Of a stretch of DNA of 16,530 nt, positions 6,807 to 13,049 are shown piece after piece. Below the pieces are notes generated by a model. The model did no database searches. It saw nothing but the letters and a program-made list of their open reading frames with translations, and had not been told where the DNA came from. Both the position numbers and the translations under genes were made by a program. Origin of the DNA: JACCQS01 sp050999295 (GTDB lineage Bacteria > Actinomycetota > Actinomycetes > Mycobacteriales > Geodermatophilaceae); contig JBPCPI010000019.1 of assembly GCA_050999295.1 (NCBI GenBank), positions 1 to 16,530 of the forward strand, in the 5' to 3' direction. Positions within the stretch are counted from its first letter, which is position 1. Every line of letters starts with the position of its first letter.

Positions 6807-7219
6807 CAGAACTGCAGTCCGCCTTCGCGGGCACCCTCGGCCAGCGCGGCGATTCGCCCGGCATAGGCGTTGCCCCCGCGGTCGAGGACGACCTTCTCGA
6901 TGCCAGCGGCCTTGGCCCGCTCCGCGATCAGCGTCCCGACCTTGCGGGCCCGGGCACTCTTGTCGCCACTGGAGTCGGCCAGTCCCATCGTCGAGGCACT
7001 GGCCAAGGTGGCACCCGCAAGGTCGTCGACCAACTGTACGTGGATGTGCCGCGTGGAGCGGTTCACCACGAGGCGTGGGCGCTCGGGAGTGCCGCTGACC
7101 TTCTTGCGCAGCCGATCGTGACGGCGCGCGCGGGCCAGTCGACGCCTGGTCGAGGCGTCCTTCCCGACCGGCTTGAGGCTGTGCTCACCAGTGGGTCGCT
7201 CCGTCATTGTTGTCATCAC
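6806..7219 (-). CDS. rplR: 50S ribosomal protein L18
   Basis: L18 binds 5S rRNA and, with L5, brings it into the large subunit. The 137 residues have a basic N-terminus (RRRLARARRHDRLRKKV), the core PRLVVNRSTRHIHVQLVDD and the C-terminal VVLDRGGNAYAGRIAALAEG, followed by AREGGLQF, all diagnostic. The frame can start at GTG 7219, which overlaps the rplF stop as TAGTG like several other junctions here, or at ATG 7216 or ATG 7207. A GGGAAG tract favours one of the first two. Only a few N-terminal residues are affected. Confidence 0.95.
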   Translation of the reverse strand: MMTTMTERPTGEHSLKPVGKDASTRRRLARARRHDRLRKKVSGTPERPRLVVNRSTRHIHVQLVDDLAGATLASASTMGLADSSGDKSARARKVGTLIAERAKAAGIEKVVLDRGGNAYAGRIAALAEGAREGGLQF

Positions 7220-7758
7220 TACTTCCCGGTCTTCCCGACCTTGCGCTTCACGTTCTCTCCCGCGTAGCGGACGCCTTTGCCCTTGTACGGCTCGGGCTTG
7301 CGCAGTTTGCGGATGTTGGCCGCGACTTCGCCGACCTGCTGCTTGTCGATACCGGCAACGCTGAACCGGGTCGGCGCCTCGACGCTGAAACTGATGCCTT
7401 CCGGGGGCCGCACGAGCACCGGGTGGCTGAACCCGAGCGCGAACTCCAGGTTTGAGCCGCGGGCCATGACGCGGTAGCCGACACCGACGATCTCGAGGGA
7501 CTTGCGGTAGCCCTCGGTGACACCGATGACCATGTTGGCCACCAGGGTCCGGGACAGCCCGTGCAGGGCCTTGGACTCCCGCTCGTCGTCGGGGCGCTGG
7601 ACCAGAATCTGGCCGTCGTCACCCTTTTCGACCGTGATCGGCTTGGCGACCGTGTGGCGGAGCGTCCCTTTCGGTCCCTTGACGGTGACTGTCGCGCCGT
7701 CGATGGCGACATCGACGCCACCGGGCACGGGTACGGGGAGCTTTCCGATTCGAGACAT
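7219..7758 (-). CDS. rplF: 50S ribosomal protein L6
   Basis: L6 lies near the sarcin-ricin loop and the factor-binding site. The 179 residues match the family. The N-terminus MSRIGKLPVPVPGGVDVAID is typical, as are LVANMVIGVTEGYRKSLEIVG, continued by VGYR, and the C-terminal EPYKGKGVRYAGENVKRKVG. The ATG at 7758 follows AGGGGA at about 7 nt. An open frame extends about 67 codons further upstream, but that part is antisense-like noise over rpsH. The gap from rpsH is 10 nt. Confidence 0.97.
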   Translation of the reverse strand: MSRIGKLPVPVPGGVDVAIDGATVTVKGPKGTLRHTVAKPITVEKGDDGQILVQRPDDERESKALHGLSRTLVANMVIGVTEGYRKSLEIVGVGYRVMARGSNLEFALGFSHPVLVRPPEGISFSVEAPTRFSVAGIDKQQVGEVAANIRKLRKPEPYKGKGVRYAGENVKRKVGKTGK

Positions 7759-7768
7759 GTTCGATCCC

Positions 7769-8176
7769 CTACCAGACGTAGGCGAGGACTTCCCCGCCCA
7801 CCTTCTGCTTGGTCGCCTGCTTGTCGGTGAGCAACCCGGTCGAGGTCGAGATGATCGCGACCCCCAGACCGCCGAGCACCTTGGGCAGGGACGTGGCCTT
7901 CGCGTAGACCCGCAGGCCCGGCTTGGACACCCGACGCAGTCCGGCGATGCTGCGCTCACGATTCGGCCCGTACTTCAGGTCGATCACCAGTTCACGACGC
8001 GTCGCGCCGTCCTGCTCGACCGAGTTGACCTTCCAGCCGGCGATGTAGCCCTGCTGCTCGAGGATCTCGGCGATGTGCGTCTTGATCTTCGACGAGGGCA
8101 TGGCAGCCGAGTCGTGATAGGCGCTGTTGGCGTTGCGCAGACGGGTGAGCATGTCCGCGATGGGATCCGTCATCAT
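7769..8176 (-). CDS. rpsH: 30S ribosomal protein S8
   Basis: S8 is a primary 16S rRNA binder in the central domain and is the translational repressor of the spc operon in E. coli. The 135 residues start MMTDPIADMLTRLRNA and end with SLPKVLGGLGVAIISTSTG and GGEVLAYVW, as expected. There are two adjacent ATG codons (8176 and 8173) and no ribosome binding site before them. Instead the 8176 ATG overlaps the stop of a 23-codon upstream frame as ATGA. Initiation here may depend on coupling to that small frame. Whether autoregulation by S8 exists in this organism cannot be seen. Confidence 0.96.
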   Translation of the reverse strand: MMTDPIADMLTRLRNANSAYHDSAAMPSSKIKTHIAEILEQQGYIAGWKVNSVEQDGATRRELVIDLKYGPNRERSIAGLRRVSKPGLRVYAKATSLPKVLGGLGVAIISTSTGLLTDKQATKQKVGGEVLAYVW

Positions 8177-8244
8177 GAGCGGGCCGCCAAGCGAGCGGCA
8201 GCACGAAACGCGACCTTGTCGGTGGTCGCGGGAAACAGAGTCAT
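8173..8244 (-). CDS. Bridging small ORF directly upstream of rpsH (23 codons)
   Basis: ATG at 8244 overlaps the stop of the preceding 29-codon frame (ATGA), and its own TGA overlaps the rpsH ATG (ATGA). The peptide begins MTLFPATTDKVAFRAAARLA. It has no clear ribosome binding site of its own, so it would be reached by re-initiation. No homology is recognised. It is the second step of a two-ORF relay from rpsN to rpsH. Confidence 0.4.
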   Translation of the reverse strand: MTLFPATTDKVAFRAAARLAARS

Positions 8245-8330
8245 AATGAGCGTTGCGGTGCCTTTCTCGCCCGGTTCCGCGCGAGCGCGGCCTGGGCGAA
8301 TTCGGTGGTGCTACTTAGTGGGTGGTTCAC
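8241..8330 (-). CDS. Bridging small ORF directly downstream of rpsN (29 codons)
   Basis: GTG at 8330 overlaps the rpsN stop (GTGA), and the TGA at 8241-8243 overlaps the ATG of the next small frame. The peptide starts with NHPLSSTTEFAQAALARN after the initiator. It runs through the hairpin at 8269-8297. No family is recognised. Its value may lie in keeping ribosomes moving towards rpsH. Confidence 0.35.
   Translation of the reverse strand: MNHPLSSTTEFAQAALARNRARKAPQRSL
8269..8297 (-). other. Stable hairpin in the rpsN-rpsH gap
   Basis: On the minus strand GCCC-A-GG-CCGCGC, a 2-nt turn, then GCGCGG-AA-CC-GGGC makes a 12-bp stem with small bulges. It lies inside the 29-codon bridging frame, so translating ribosomes would melt it. 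It is a candidate for mRNA processing, attenuation or S8 binding; I cannot tell which. Confidence 0.4.
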
Positions 8331-8512
8331 CAGGAGGACTTCGTGATGCCGGGCAGTTCGCCGGCGTGCGCCATCTCGCGCAGACAGATCCGGCACAGGC
8401 CGAACTTGCGGTAGACGGCATGTGGCCGGCCACAACGCTGGCAGCGGGTGTACCCGCGAACCGCGAACTTCGGCTTGCGGTTCGCCTTGTTGACGAGCGC
8501 CTTTTTGGCCAT
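8327..8512 (-). CDS. rpsN: 30S ribosomal protein S14, zinc type (61 residues)
   Basis: S14 is a late-assembling protein of the 30S head. The short 61-residue form with C24, C27, C40 and C43 (two C-x2-C pairs) is the zinc-binding version. Many actinobacteria also encode a longer zinc-free copy elsewhere, used in zinc starvation; none is in this window. The sequence MAKKALVNKANRKPKFAVRG, then YTRCQRCGRPHAVYRKFG, then LCRICLREMA is diagnostic. ATG start with GGGAG 9 nt upstream, 18 nt after rplE. An unusually long gap of 150 nt follows before rpsH, filled by two overlapping small frames. Confidence 0.97.
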   Translation of the reverse strand: MAKKALVNKANRKPKFAVRGYTRCQRCGRPHAVYRKFGLCRICLREMAHAGELPGITKSSW

Positions 8513-8530
8513 GACTGCGTTCTCCCAAAA

Positions 8531-9133
8531 TCAATCGGTACGGAACGGGAAGCCGAGCGCCTTGAGCAGCGCCCGCCCCTCGTCGTCGTTACGGGCGGTC
8601 GTGACCAGGGTGATGTCCATGCCGCGCTGGCGGTCGATCGAGTCCACATTGATCTCGTGGAACATGGACTGCTCGGTCAGACCGAAGGTGTAGTTGCCGT
8701 GCCCGTCGAACTGACGCGGCGAGAGGCCACGGAAGTCCCGGATCCGGGGCAGGGCCAGGCTCAGCAGCCGGTCCAGGAACTCCCACATCCGGTCCCCGCG
8801 CAGGGTCACCTTCGCGCCGATCGGCATGCCCTCACGCAGCTTGAACTGCGCGATGGACAGCCGGGCGCGGATGACCTGCGGCTTCTGTCCTGTGATGGCG
8901 GTCAGGTCCCGCACCGCTCCGTCCATGAGTTTCGCGTCGCGGGCGGCCTCGCCCACGCCCATGTTGACCACGAGCTTGGTGATCCTCGGGATCTGCATGA
9001 CGTTGGCGAAGTCGAACTGTTGGCGCAGCGCCGGAGCGATCTCCTCGTGATAGCGCGCCTTGAGCCGCGGGACGTCCCGCTGACCCTTGGCCGAAGTGTC
9101 TGCGGCGGTGGAGGTGGAGGTGGAGGTGGTCAT
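8531..9133 (-). CDS. rplE: 50S ribosomal protein L5
   Basis: L5 binds 5S rRNA and contacts the P-site tRNA. The 200 residues comprise the normal core (from about 22, RLKARYHEEIAPALRQQF, through KLVVNMGVGEA and GLTEQSMFHEI to RALLKALGFPFR) plus about 20 extra N-terminal residues. These are rich in Thr and Ser and arise from a small GGTGGA-type tandem repeat at 9110-9130. The ATG at 9133 has no good ribosome binding site. It overlaps the stop of a 58-codon bridging frame as ATGA. The 169-nt gap before it holds a repeat also found before rpsS. Confidence 0.96.
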   Translation of the reverse strand: MTTSTSTSTAADTSAKGQRDVPRLKARYHEEIAPALRQQFDFANVMQIPRITKLVVNMGVGEAARDAKLMDGAVRDLTAITGQKPQVIRARLSIAQFKLREGMPIGAKVTLRGDRMWEFLDRLLSLALPRIRDFRGLSPRQFDGHGNYTFGLTEQSMFHEINVDSIDRQRGMDITLVTTARNDDEGRALLKALGFPFRTD

Positions 9134-9306
9134 GCTGACTGCCCCGCCTCGTGCGCTCCGCGCACCACTCGCTCCGCTCGATCACTCCGCCTCGTGCGCT
9201 GCGCGCACCGGTCGGTCCGCTCCTCGCTCGCTTCGCTCGCTGCGATGCTCCCGCCCTCTCGGCGATGCTCGTTCCTCGCTGCGATGCTCACTCGTTCTCG
9301 TCTCAT
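9130..9306 (-). CDS. Bridging small ORF between rplX and rplE (58 codons)
   Basis: ATG at 9306 overlaps the rplX stop (ATGA) and TGA at 9130-9132 overlaps the rplE start (ATGA). The whole 169-nt gap stays open in this frame. The peptide is arginine- and glutamate-rich, with MRRERVSIAARNEHRREGGS near the start and ERTDRCAQRTRRSDRAER later. The frame between rplB and rpsS encodes a related peptide (GEGGSI, then ARTARCAQRTTRSNRAER) in the same phase. No known domain. Either a relay device or a repeat that happens to be open. Confidence 0.45.
   Translation of the reverse strand: MRRERVSIAARNEHRREGGSIAASEASEERTDRCAQRTRRSDRAERVVRGAHEAGQSA
9134..9302. repeat. GC-rich intergenic repeat, copy A (rplX-rplE gap)
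   Basis: This gap is built from short, partly palindromic units. GTGCGC-TCC-GCGCAC (9151-9165) and GTGCGC-TGC-GCGCAC (9194-9208) are hairpin units about 43 nt apart. A CTCGCTCGCTTCGCTCGC run and repeated GCGATGCTC follow. It shares several blocks with the gap at 13050-13223, including CGATGCTCCCGCCCTCTC and TCGTGCGCTGCGCGCA, in the same order and orientation. It is probably a dispersed genomic repeat. Confidence 0.7.
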
Positions 9307-9668
9307 GAGATGTCCTTCTTGCCGCGGCGCGACGTGCGCACCTTGTTGCCGTCCTCGTCGTGGCGGTAGCCGATCCGGGTCGCTGTCCCGTCGGAGTCAA
9401 CGACCATCACGTTCGATACGTGGATGGGCGCTTCCTGGGTCACGATGCCGCCCTGCTGGGAACCACGCCGGCTCATGCTCATCTTGGTGTGCTTGCGGAC
9501 GCGGCCGACGCCTTCGACGATGACCTTCGAGGTCTCGGGGAAGGCTGCGATGACCTTGCCCTTGACGCCCTTGTCCTTGCCGGCCAGAACGACGACCGTG
9601 TCGCCCTTCTTGACCTTCATCGACGGTGCCTTCTTCAGTGCTGCCCTGGCTGGCTTGGCTCCTGACAT
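9303..9668 (-). CDS. rplX: 50S ribosomal protein L24
   Basis: L24 starts 50S assembly by binding the 5' end of 23S rRNA. The 121 residues include the KOW motif at about 17-45 (MKVKKGDTVVVLAGKDKGVK) and GGIVTQEAPIHVSNVMVVD. The predicted ATG at 9668 adds 16 residues before the usual MKVKKGD start. It has GGAGG about 10 nt upstream and lies only 3 nt after rplN. The internal ATG at 9620 is the family-like start and has AAGG upstream, so either could be used. The stop overlaps the start of the 58-codon bridging frame. Confidence 0.95.
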   Translation of the reverse strand: MSGAKPARAALKKAPSMKVKKGDTVVVLAGKDKGVKGKVIAAFPETSKVIVEGVGRVRKHTKMSMSRRGSQQGGIVTQEAPIHVSNVMVVDSDGTATRIGYRHDEDGNKVRTSRRGKKDIS

Positions 9669-9671
9669 GGT

Positions 9672-10040
9672 CTACAACACCTCCGGCGCGAGCGAGATGA
9701 TCCGCATGAACTTCTTGTCGCGCAGCTCGCGTCCGACTGGGCCGAAGATGCGCGTGCCGCGGGGGTCCCCTCCGTCGCGGATGATCACCGCGGCGTTCTC
9801 GTCGAAACGGATGTAGGACCCATCCGGGCGGCGACGCTCCTTGACCGTACGGACGATGACCGCCTTGACGACGTCACCCTTCTTGACCCCGGCTCCGGGC
9901 AAGGCGTCTTTGACGGTGGCCACGATGACGTCGCCGATGCCGGCGTAGCGCCGACCGGAACCACCGAGCACCCGGATGCAAAGGATCTCCTTCGCTCCGG
10001 TGTTGTCGGCGACTCGCAGTCGCGACTCCTGCTGGATCAC
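9672..10040 (-). CDS. rplN: 50S ribosomal protein L14
   Basis: L14 sits at the subunit interface and helps form bridges with 16S rRNA. It has 122 residues, starting MIQQESRLRVADNTGAKEIL, with GVKKGDVVKAVIVRT and RDGGDPRGTRIFGPVGREL following. Two GTG codons stand side by side at 10043 and 10040. I choose 10040 because GGAGG is then 6 nt away, the length and first residues match the family, and this GTG overlaps the stop of the bridging frame from rpsQ as GTGA. It begins the spc half of the block. Confidence 0.96.
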   Translation of the reverse strand: MIQQESRLRVADNTGAKEILCIRVLGGSGRRYAGIGDVIVATVKDALPGAGVKKGDVVKAVIVRTVKERRRPDGSYIRFDENAAVIIRDGGDPRGTRIFGPVGRELRDKKFMRIISLAPEVL

Positions 10041-10186
10041 CACACACCTCCGGTGCTCCGAAGGGCCAGGACACGCCCGTCAACGGCTAGGACGCGCTGA
10101 TCGCGCGCACAAAGGGCTCGGACTCGCTGATCGCTCGACTGCTTGTTTTGGCGATGAACAATGCTCGCTTCGCTCGGATTGTTCAT
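10037..10186 (-). CDS. Bridging small ORF between rpsQ and rplN (49 codons)
   Basis: ATG at 10186 overlaps the rpsQ stop (ATGA) and TGA at 10037-10039 overlaps the rplN GTG (GTGA). The peptide starts MNNPSEASIVHRQNKQSSDQ. It then shows a degenerate repeat: DQRVRAL, DQRVLAV, GRVLAL. Its start codon lies in the 5' arm of a 12-bp hairpin that also holds the rpsQ stop, a layout typical of translational coupling. No family is recognised. Confidence 0.45.
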   Translation of the reverse strand: MNNPSEASIVHRQNKQSSDQRVRALCARDQRVLAVDGRVLALRSTGGVW

Positions 10187-10189
10187 CGC
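10151..10189 (-). promoter_or_regulatory. 12-bp hairpin across the rpsQ stop and the bridging-ORF start
   Basis: GCGATGAACAAT (10151-10162) and its exact complement (10178-10189) enclose a 15-nt loop containing GAGCGAAGCGAGC on the minus strand. In the mRNA the ATGA junction is in the 5' arm. It would be exposed only while ribosomes finish rpsQ. No U-run follows, so a terminator is unlikely. Confidence 0.55.
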
Positions 10190-10527
10190 GCTTTCTCGAC
10201 GATCTCGACCAGGCGCCACCGCTTGGTGGCCGACTGCGGACGGGTCTCCATGATGAGAACCCGGTCGCCGATGCCGGCGTCGTTGGTCTCGTCGTGGGCC
10301 TTGAGCTTGCTGGTACGGCGAAGGATCTTCCCGTACAACGCGTGCTGGACCCGGTCCTCGACGGCGACGACGATGGTCTTGTCCATCTTGTCGCTGACCA
10401 CGAGTCCGACCCGTGTCTTGCGGAAGTTCCGGGCGACCGCGCCGTTGGTTGCGTGGGTGGGCGGGGTCTGTGTGGCGGTCGGGATGTCTGTCTGTCTCAC
10501 TGCTGGATCCCTTGTCTTGTCACTCAT
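10183..10527 (-). CDS. rpsQ: 30S ribosomal protein S17
   Basis: S17 is a primary 16S rRNA binder. The OB-fold core (RKTRVGLVVSDKMDKTIVVA, then VQHALYGKILRRTSKLKAHD and IGDRVLIMETRP) occupies about residues 36-105 of 114. The first 35 residues are a Thr/Pro-rich extension absent from E. coli S17; N-terminal extensions of this protein are known in actinobacteria. The ATG at 10527 lies inside the end of rpmC (8-nt overlap) with GAGG upstream. It ends the S10 half of the block. Confidence 0.95.
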   Translation of the reverse strand: MSDKTRDPAVRQTDIPTATQTPPTHATNGAVARNFRKTRVGLVVSDKMDKTIVVAVEDRVQHALYGKILRRTSKLKAHDETNDAGIGDRVLIMETRPQSATKRWRLVEIVEKAR

Positions 10528-10762
10528 TGGCCGACCTCACTGAGTCGGGTGCCTTCTCCAGGCCCAGCTGGCGACCACGCATGATCGTGTACATCCGGGC
10601 GATGTCGCGACGTACGGCGTTGAGCCGCTGGTTGCTGTCCAGCTGTCCGGTCGCGCCCTGGAAGCGCAGGTTGAACAGCTCCTCCTTGGCTTCGCGCAGC
10701 CGGAGTTCGAGTTCGTCATCGGCAAGTTCCCGGAAATCGTTGGGGTTCGTTCCAGCAGCCAT
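10520..10762 (-). CDS. rpmC: 50S ribosomal protein L29
   Basis: L29 is a small helical protein at the peptide exit tunnel, near the trigger factor and SRP docking site. The 80 residues contain the hallmark FRELADDELELRLREAKEEL and FNLRFQGATGQLDSNQRLNA, then VRRDIARMYTIMRGRQLG. ATG start overlaps the rplP stop as TGATG, with GAGG close by. Its own stop lies inside rpsQ. The gene order rplP-rpmC-rpsQ is universal in bacteria. Confidence 0.96.
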   Translation of the reverse strand: MAAGTNPNDFRELADDELELRLREAKEELFNLRFQGATGQLDSNQRLNAVRRDIARMYTIMRGRQLGLEKAPDSVRSANE

Positions 10763-11181
10763 CAGACCTCAGCCCCCTCACGGGTCACGAAGCGGCACTT
10801 CATCGGCAGCTTGTGGATCGCCCGGCGCATCGCCTCGCGGGCGATGTCCTCAGGTACGCCGGCGAGTTCGAACATCACCCGTCCGCGCTTCACGTTGGCC
10901 ACCCACCACTCGGGCGAGCCCTTGCCGGAACCCATCCGGGTCTCGGCTGGCTTCTTGGTCAGCGGACGGTCCGGGTAGATGGTGATCCAGACCTTGCCGC
11001 CACGCTTGATGTGCCGGGTCATCGCGATCCGAGCGGACTCGATCTGCCGGTTGGTGACGTAGGAGGACTCCAACGCCTGGATGCCGAACTCGCCGAAGTT
11101 GACGCTGGTCCCACCGGAGGCAGCACCAGTACGGCTGGGGTGATGCTGCTTGCGGTGCTTCACCTTGCGCGGAATCAACAT
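10762..11181 (-). CDS. rplP: 50S ribosomal protein L16
   Basis: L16 helps organise the A-site side of the peptidyl transferase centre. It has 139 residues, starting MLIPRKVKHRKQHHPSRTG, with GTSVNFGEFGIQALE, WITIYPDRPLTKKPAETRMG and GSGKGSPEWWVANVKRGRVM following. The ATG at 11181 has GGAGGG about 10 nt upstream and lies 4 nt after rpsC. A much longer open frame runs upstream through the rpsC tail; it is Arg/Pro-rich out-of-frame reading and is not part of the gene. Confidence 0.97.
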   Translation of the reverse strand: MLIPRKVKHRKQHHPSRTGAASGGTSVNFGEFGIQALESSYVTNRQIESARIAMTRHIKRGGKVWITIYPDRPLTKKPAETRMGSGKGSPEWWVANVKRGRVMFELAGVPEDIAREAMRRAIHKLPMKCRFVTREGAEV

Positions 11182-11185
11182 CGGG

Positions 11186-12325
11186 TCAGCCCTCCGTCTC
11201 GTCTGCGGGCTCCGCCGGCGCTGCCGGCTTGGCCTTGGGAGCGGTAGGTCGTGGTCCGGTGGCTTTCGGCGCGGCAGCCTTCGGTGCGGCGGCCTCGGCC
11301 GGTGCGGCCTCGGGGGCTGTCGCGTCTGGTGCAGCCACCTCTGGTGCAGCCGCCTCGGGAGCAGCAGTCTCTGGTGCAGCAGTCTCTGGTGCAGCAGTCT
11401 CTGGTGCAGCCGCCTCGGGGGCAGCCGCCTCGGGGGCAGGAGCATCCGTTGGGGTCTCGACGGGTGCTCCGACCTCAGCGGCGTCTCGCTGGGAATCGAT
11501 GTCCAGGCTCGGCTCGGCAACCAGTTCGGTCGTCGCGGCGTCGACGTCCTCGGCCGGCTCGCCGCCGGCTGCCGCACGACCTGCCTCGGTTCCGGCAGCC
11601 GTGGTTCCGGTCGAGCCCGACCTACGCGGACGCACCGGACGATCACGACGCTGGCCACGGATGGCTGCGGCCTCGGCGGCGTCACGCTCGGCGCGCGAAC
11701 CACTGACATCGCCCTTGTAGATCCAGACCTTGACCCCGATCCGGCCGAAGGTCGTCTTGGCCTCGTACAGCCCGTAGTCGATGTTGGCCCGCAACGTGTG
11801 CAACGGGACCCGACCCTCGCGGTAGAACTCCGAGCGGGACATCTCCGCACCGCCGAGACGCCCGGAGCACTGCACCCGGATGCCCTTGACGTTCGGGCTC
11901 TTCAGCGCCGACTGCATCGCCTTACGCATGGCCCGACGAAAGCTCACTCGGCTGGACAACTGCTCGGCGACGCCCTGGGCGACCAGTTGCGCGTCGGACT
12001 CGGGGTTCTTGACCTCGAGGATGTTGAGCTGGACCTGCTTGCCGGTCAGCTTTTCGAGTTCCCCGCGGATCCGGTCGGCCTCGGCACCACGGCGACCGAT
12101 GACGATGCCCGGCCGGGCGGTGTGGATGTCGACGCGGACCCGGTCGCGGGTGCGCTCGATATCCACGCTGGAGATCCCGGCCCGCTCCATCCCCGTGGAC
12201 ATCAGTTTGCGGATCGCCACGTCTTCTTTGACGTATTCCTTGTACAGCTTGTCGGCAAACCACCGCGACCTGTACTCGGTGGTGATGCCCAGCCGGAACC
12301 CGTGTGGGTTGACCTTCTGACCCAC
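11186..12325 (-). CDS. rpsC: 30S ribosomal protein S3 with long Ala/Pro/Glu C-terminal tail
   Basis: S3 is at the mRNA entry tunnel of the 30S head. Residues 1-215 are a normal S3: MGQKVNPHGFRLGITTEY, a KH domain with the GxxG loop (VIGRRG, 75-80), and the C-terminal fold ending at WIYKGDV. After this comes a tail of about 160 residues. A basic part (215-240) leads to an acidic, Ala/Pro-rich part with nine pentapeptide units (APEAA or APETA, 297-341) and a Lys/Pro-rich end. Most S3 proteins are about 210-280 residues, so 379 is unusually long. The GTG start overlaps the rplV stop (TAGTG) and has GGAGG 9-10 nt upstream. Confidence 0.97.
   Translation of the reverse strand: MGQKVNPHGFRLGITTEYRSRWFADKLYKEYVKEDVAIRKLMSTGMERAGISSVDIERTRDRVRVDIHTARPGIVIGRRGAEADRIRGELEKLTGKQVQLNILEVKNPESDAQLVAQGVAEQLSSRVSFRRAMRKAMQSALKSPNVKGIRVQCSGRLGGAEMSRSEFYREGRVPLHTLRANIDYGLYEAKTTFGRIGVKVWIYKGDVSGSRAERDAAEAAAIRGQRRDRPVRPRRSGSTGTTAAGTEAGRAAAGGEPAEDVDAATTELVAEPSLDIDSQRDAAEVGAPVETPTDAPAPEAAAPEAAAPETAAPETAAPETAAPEAAAPEVAAPDATAPEAAPAEAAAPKAAAPKATGPRPTAPKAKPAAPAEPADETEG
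11303..11437 (-). repeat. Nine 15-nt tandem repeats inside rpsC
   Basis: Nine 15-nt units encode residues 297-341 of S3 as APEAA, APEAA, APETA three times, APEAA, APEVA, APDAT, APEAA. The three central APETA units are identical at DNA level, pointing to recent slippage or unequal recombination. All changes keep the frame. Confidence 0.9.
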
Positions 12326-12756
12326 TAGCGGGTCCTCCTCTTCGAACTACCGGTGCTGGTGGCCGACTGTCGCCGACCACGACGAGAGACCTCTTCGATG
12401 GCGATGGAGCTGACCTCGATCGTGATGTGTGAGGTCCGCTTGTTGATCCGGAAGGCGCGGCCCCGGGCCCGCGGCCGGAACCGCTTGAGGGTTGGGCCAC
12501 CATCGACGTAGGCATTGCTGATGACCAGTGAATCCTGGTCAACCTTCAGGTTGTGCTCGGCGTTGGCCATCGCGCTGGCCAGCACCTTGGCGACCGGCTC
12601 ACTGGCGGCTTGCGGCGCAAAGCGCAGCATGGCCAGCGCCTCACCGGCAGGCTGGTAGCGGATCAGGTCAACCACCCGGCGGGCCTTCATCGGCGTCACG
12701 CGTACGAATTTCGCCGTGGCCCGGGTGGTCGGAGCCTCGATGTCCGGAGTCGTCAT
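12325..12756 (-). CDS. rplV: 50S ribosomal protein L22
   Basis: L22 lines the exit tunnel, and its beta-hairpin is a site of macrolide resistance mutations. It has 143 residues from ATG 12756. The core ATAKFVRVTPMKARRVVDLI starts at about 14, and the hairpin region NAYVDGGPTLKRFRPRARGR, then AFRINKRTSHITI, is intact. The frame could begin 5 codons earlier at TTG 12771, next to the rpsS stop, but GAGG lies 9 nt before the ATG, so I use the ATG. The C-terminus after about 122 is a short basic, Ser-rich tail. Its TAG overlaps the rpsC GTG. Confidence 0.95.
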   Translation of the reverse strand: MTTPDIEAPTTRATAKFVRVTPMKARRVVDLIRYQPAGEALAMLRFAPQAASEPVAKVLASAMANAEHNLKVDQDSLVISNAYVDGGPTLKRFRPRARGRAFRINKRTSHITIEVSSIAIEEVSRRGRRQSATSTGSSKRRTR

Positions 12757-12767
12757 GGTCGTAGTCC

Positions 12768-13049
12768 TCAAACCCGCCGGGCGCGGCGATCGTCGCGGAT
12801 GTGGCCGCGGAAGGTCCGGGTGGGGGCGAACTCGCCCAGCTTGTGGCCGACCATCGCCTCGGTGATGAAGACCGGGACGTGCTTGCGCCCGTCGTGCACG
12901 GCGATGGTGTGGCCGAGCATGTCCGGGATGATCGTCGACCGACGAGACCAGGTCTTGATGACGTTCTTGGTCCCCTTGGTGTTCTGCACGTCCACCTTCT
13001 TGATCAGGTGGTCGTCGACGAAGGGACCCTTCTTCAGACTTCTAGGCAT
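12768..13049 (-). CDS. rpsS: 30S ribosomal protein S19
   Basis: S19 forms a complex with S13 in the 30S head near the A-site tRNA. The 93 residues match the family exactly: MPRSLKKGPFVDDHLIKKVD, RRSTIIPDMLGHTIAVHDGR, KHVPVFITEAMVGHKLGEFA and PTRTFRGH. ATG start with GGAAAGAG upstream. A 59-codon frame coming from the rplB side runs past this start and stops within codons 2-3 (TAG at 13042-13044). The 174-nt gap from rplB is the longest in the block and holds copy B of the GC-rich repeat. Confidence 0.97.
   Translation of the reverse strand: MPRSLKKGPFVDDHLIKKVDVQNTKGTKNVIKTWSRRSTIIPDMLGHTIAVHDGRKHVPVFITEAMVGHKLGEFAPTRTFRGHIRDDRRARRV

Noticed and set aside
7759..7959. N-terminal extension of rplF over rpsH
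   Set aside because: The added part is out-of-frame reading of rpsH; the family start MSRIGK has a good ribosome binding site.
9134..9302. CRISPR array in the repeated rplX-rplE gap
   Set aside because: Units are irregular, short and palindromic, with no uniform spacers and no cas genes.
7517..9523. 668-codon plus-strand open frame antisense to rplX, rplE, rpsN, rpsH and rplF
   Set aside because: It is read opposite five well-conserved ribosomal genes, has low-complexity Arg/Pro/Gly composition and no recognisable domain. Long antisense frames are expected in GC-rich genes.
11182..11850. N-terminal extension of rplP to 362 codons
   Set aside because: The added part is out-of-frame reading of the rpsC tail, and L16 has a normal ATG with a ribosome binding site at 11181.
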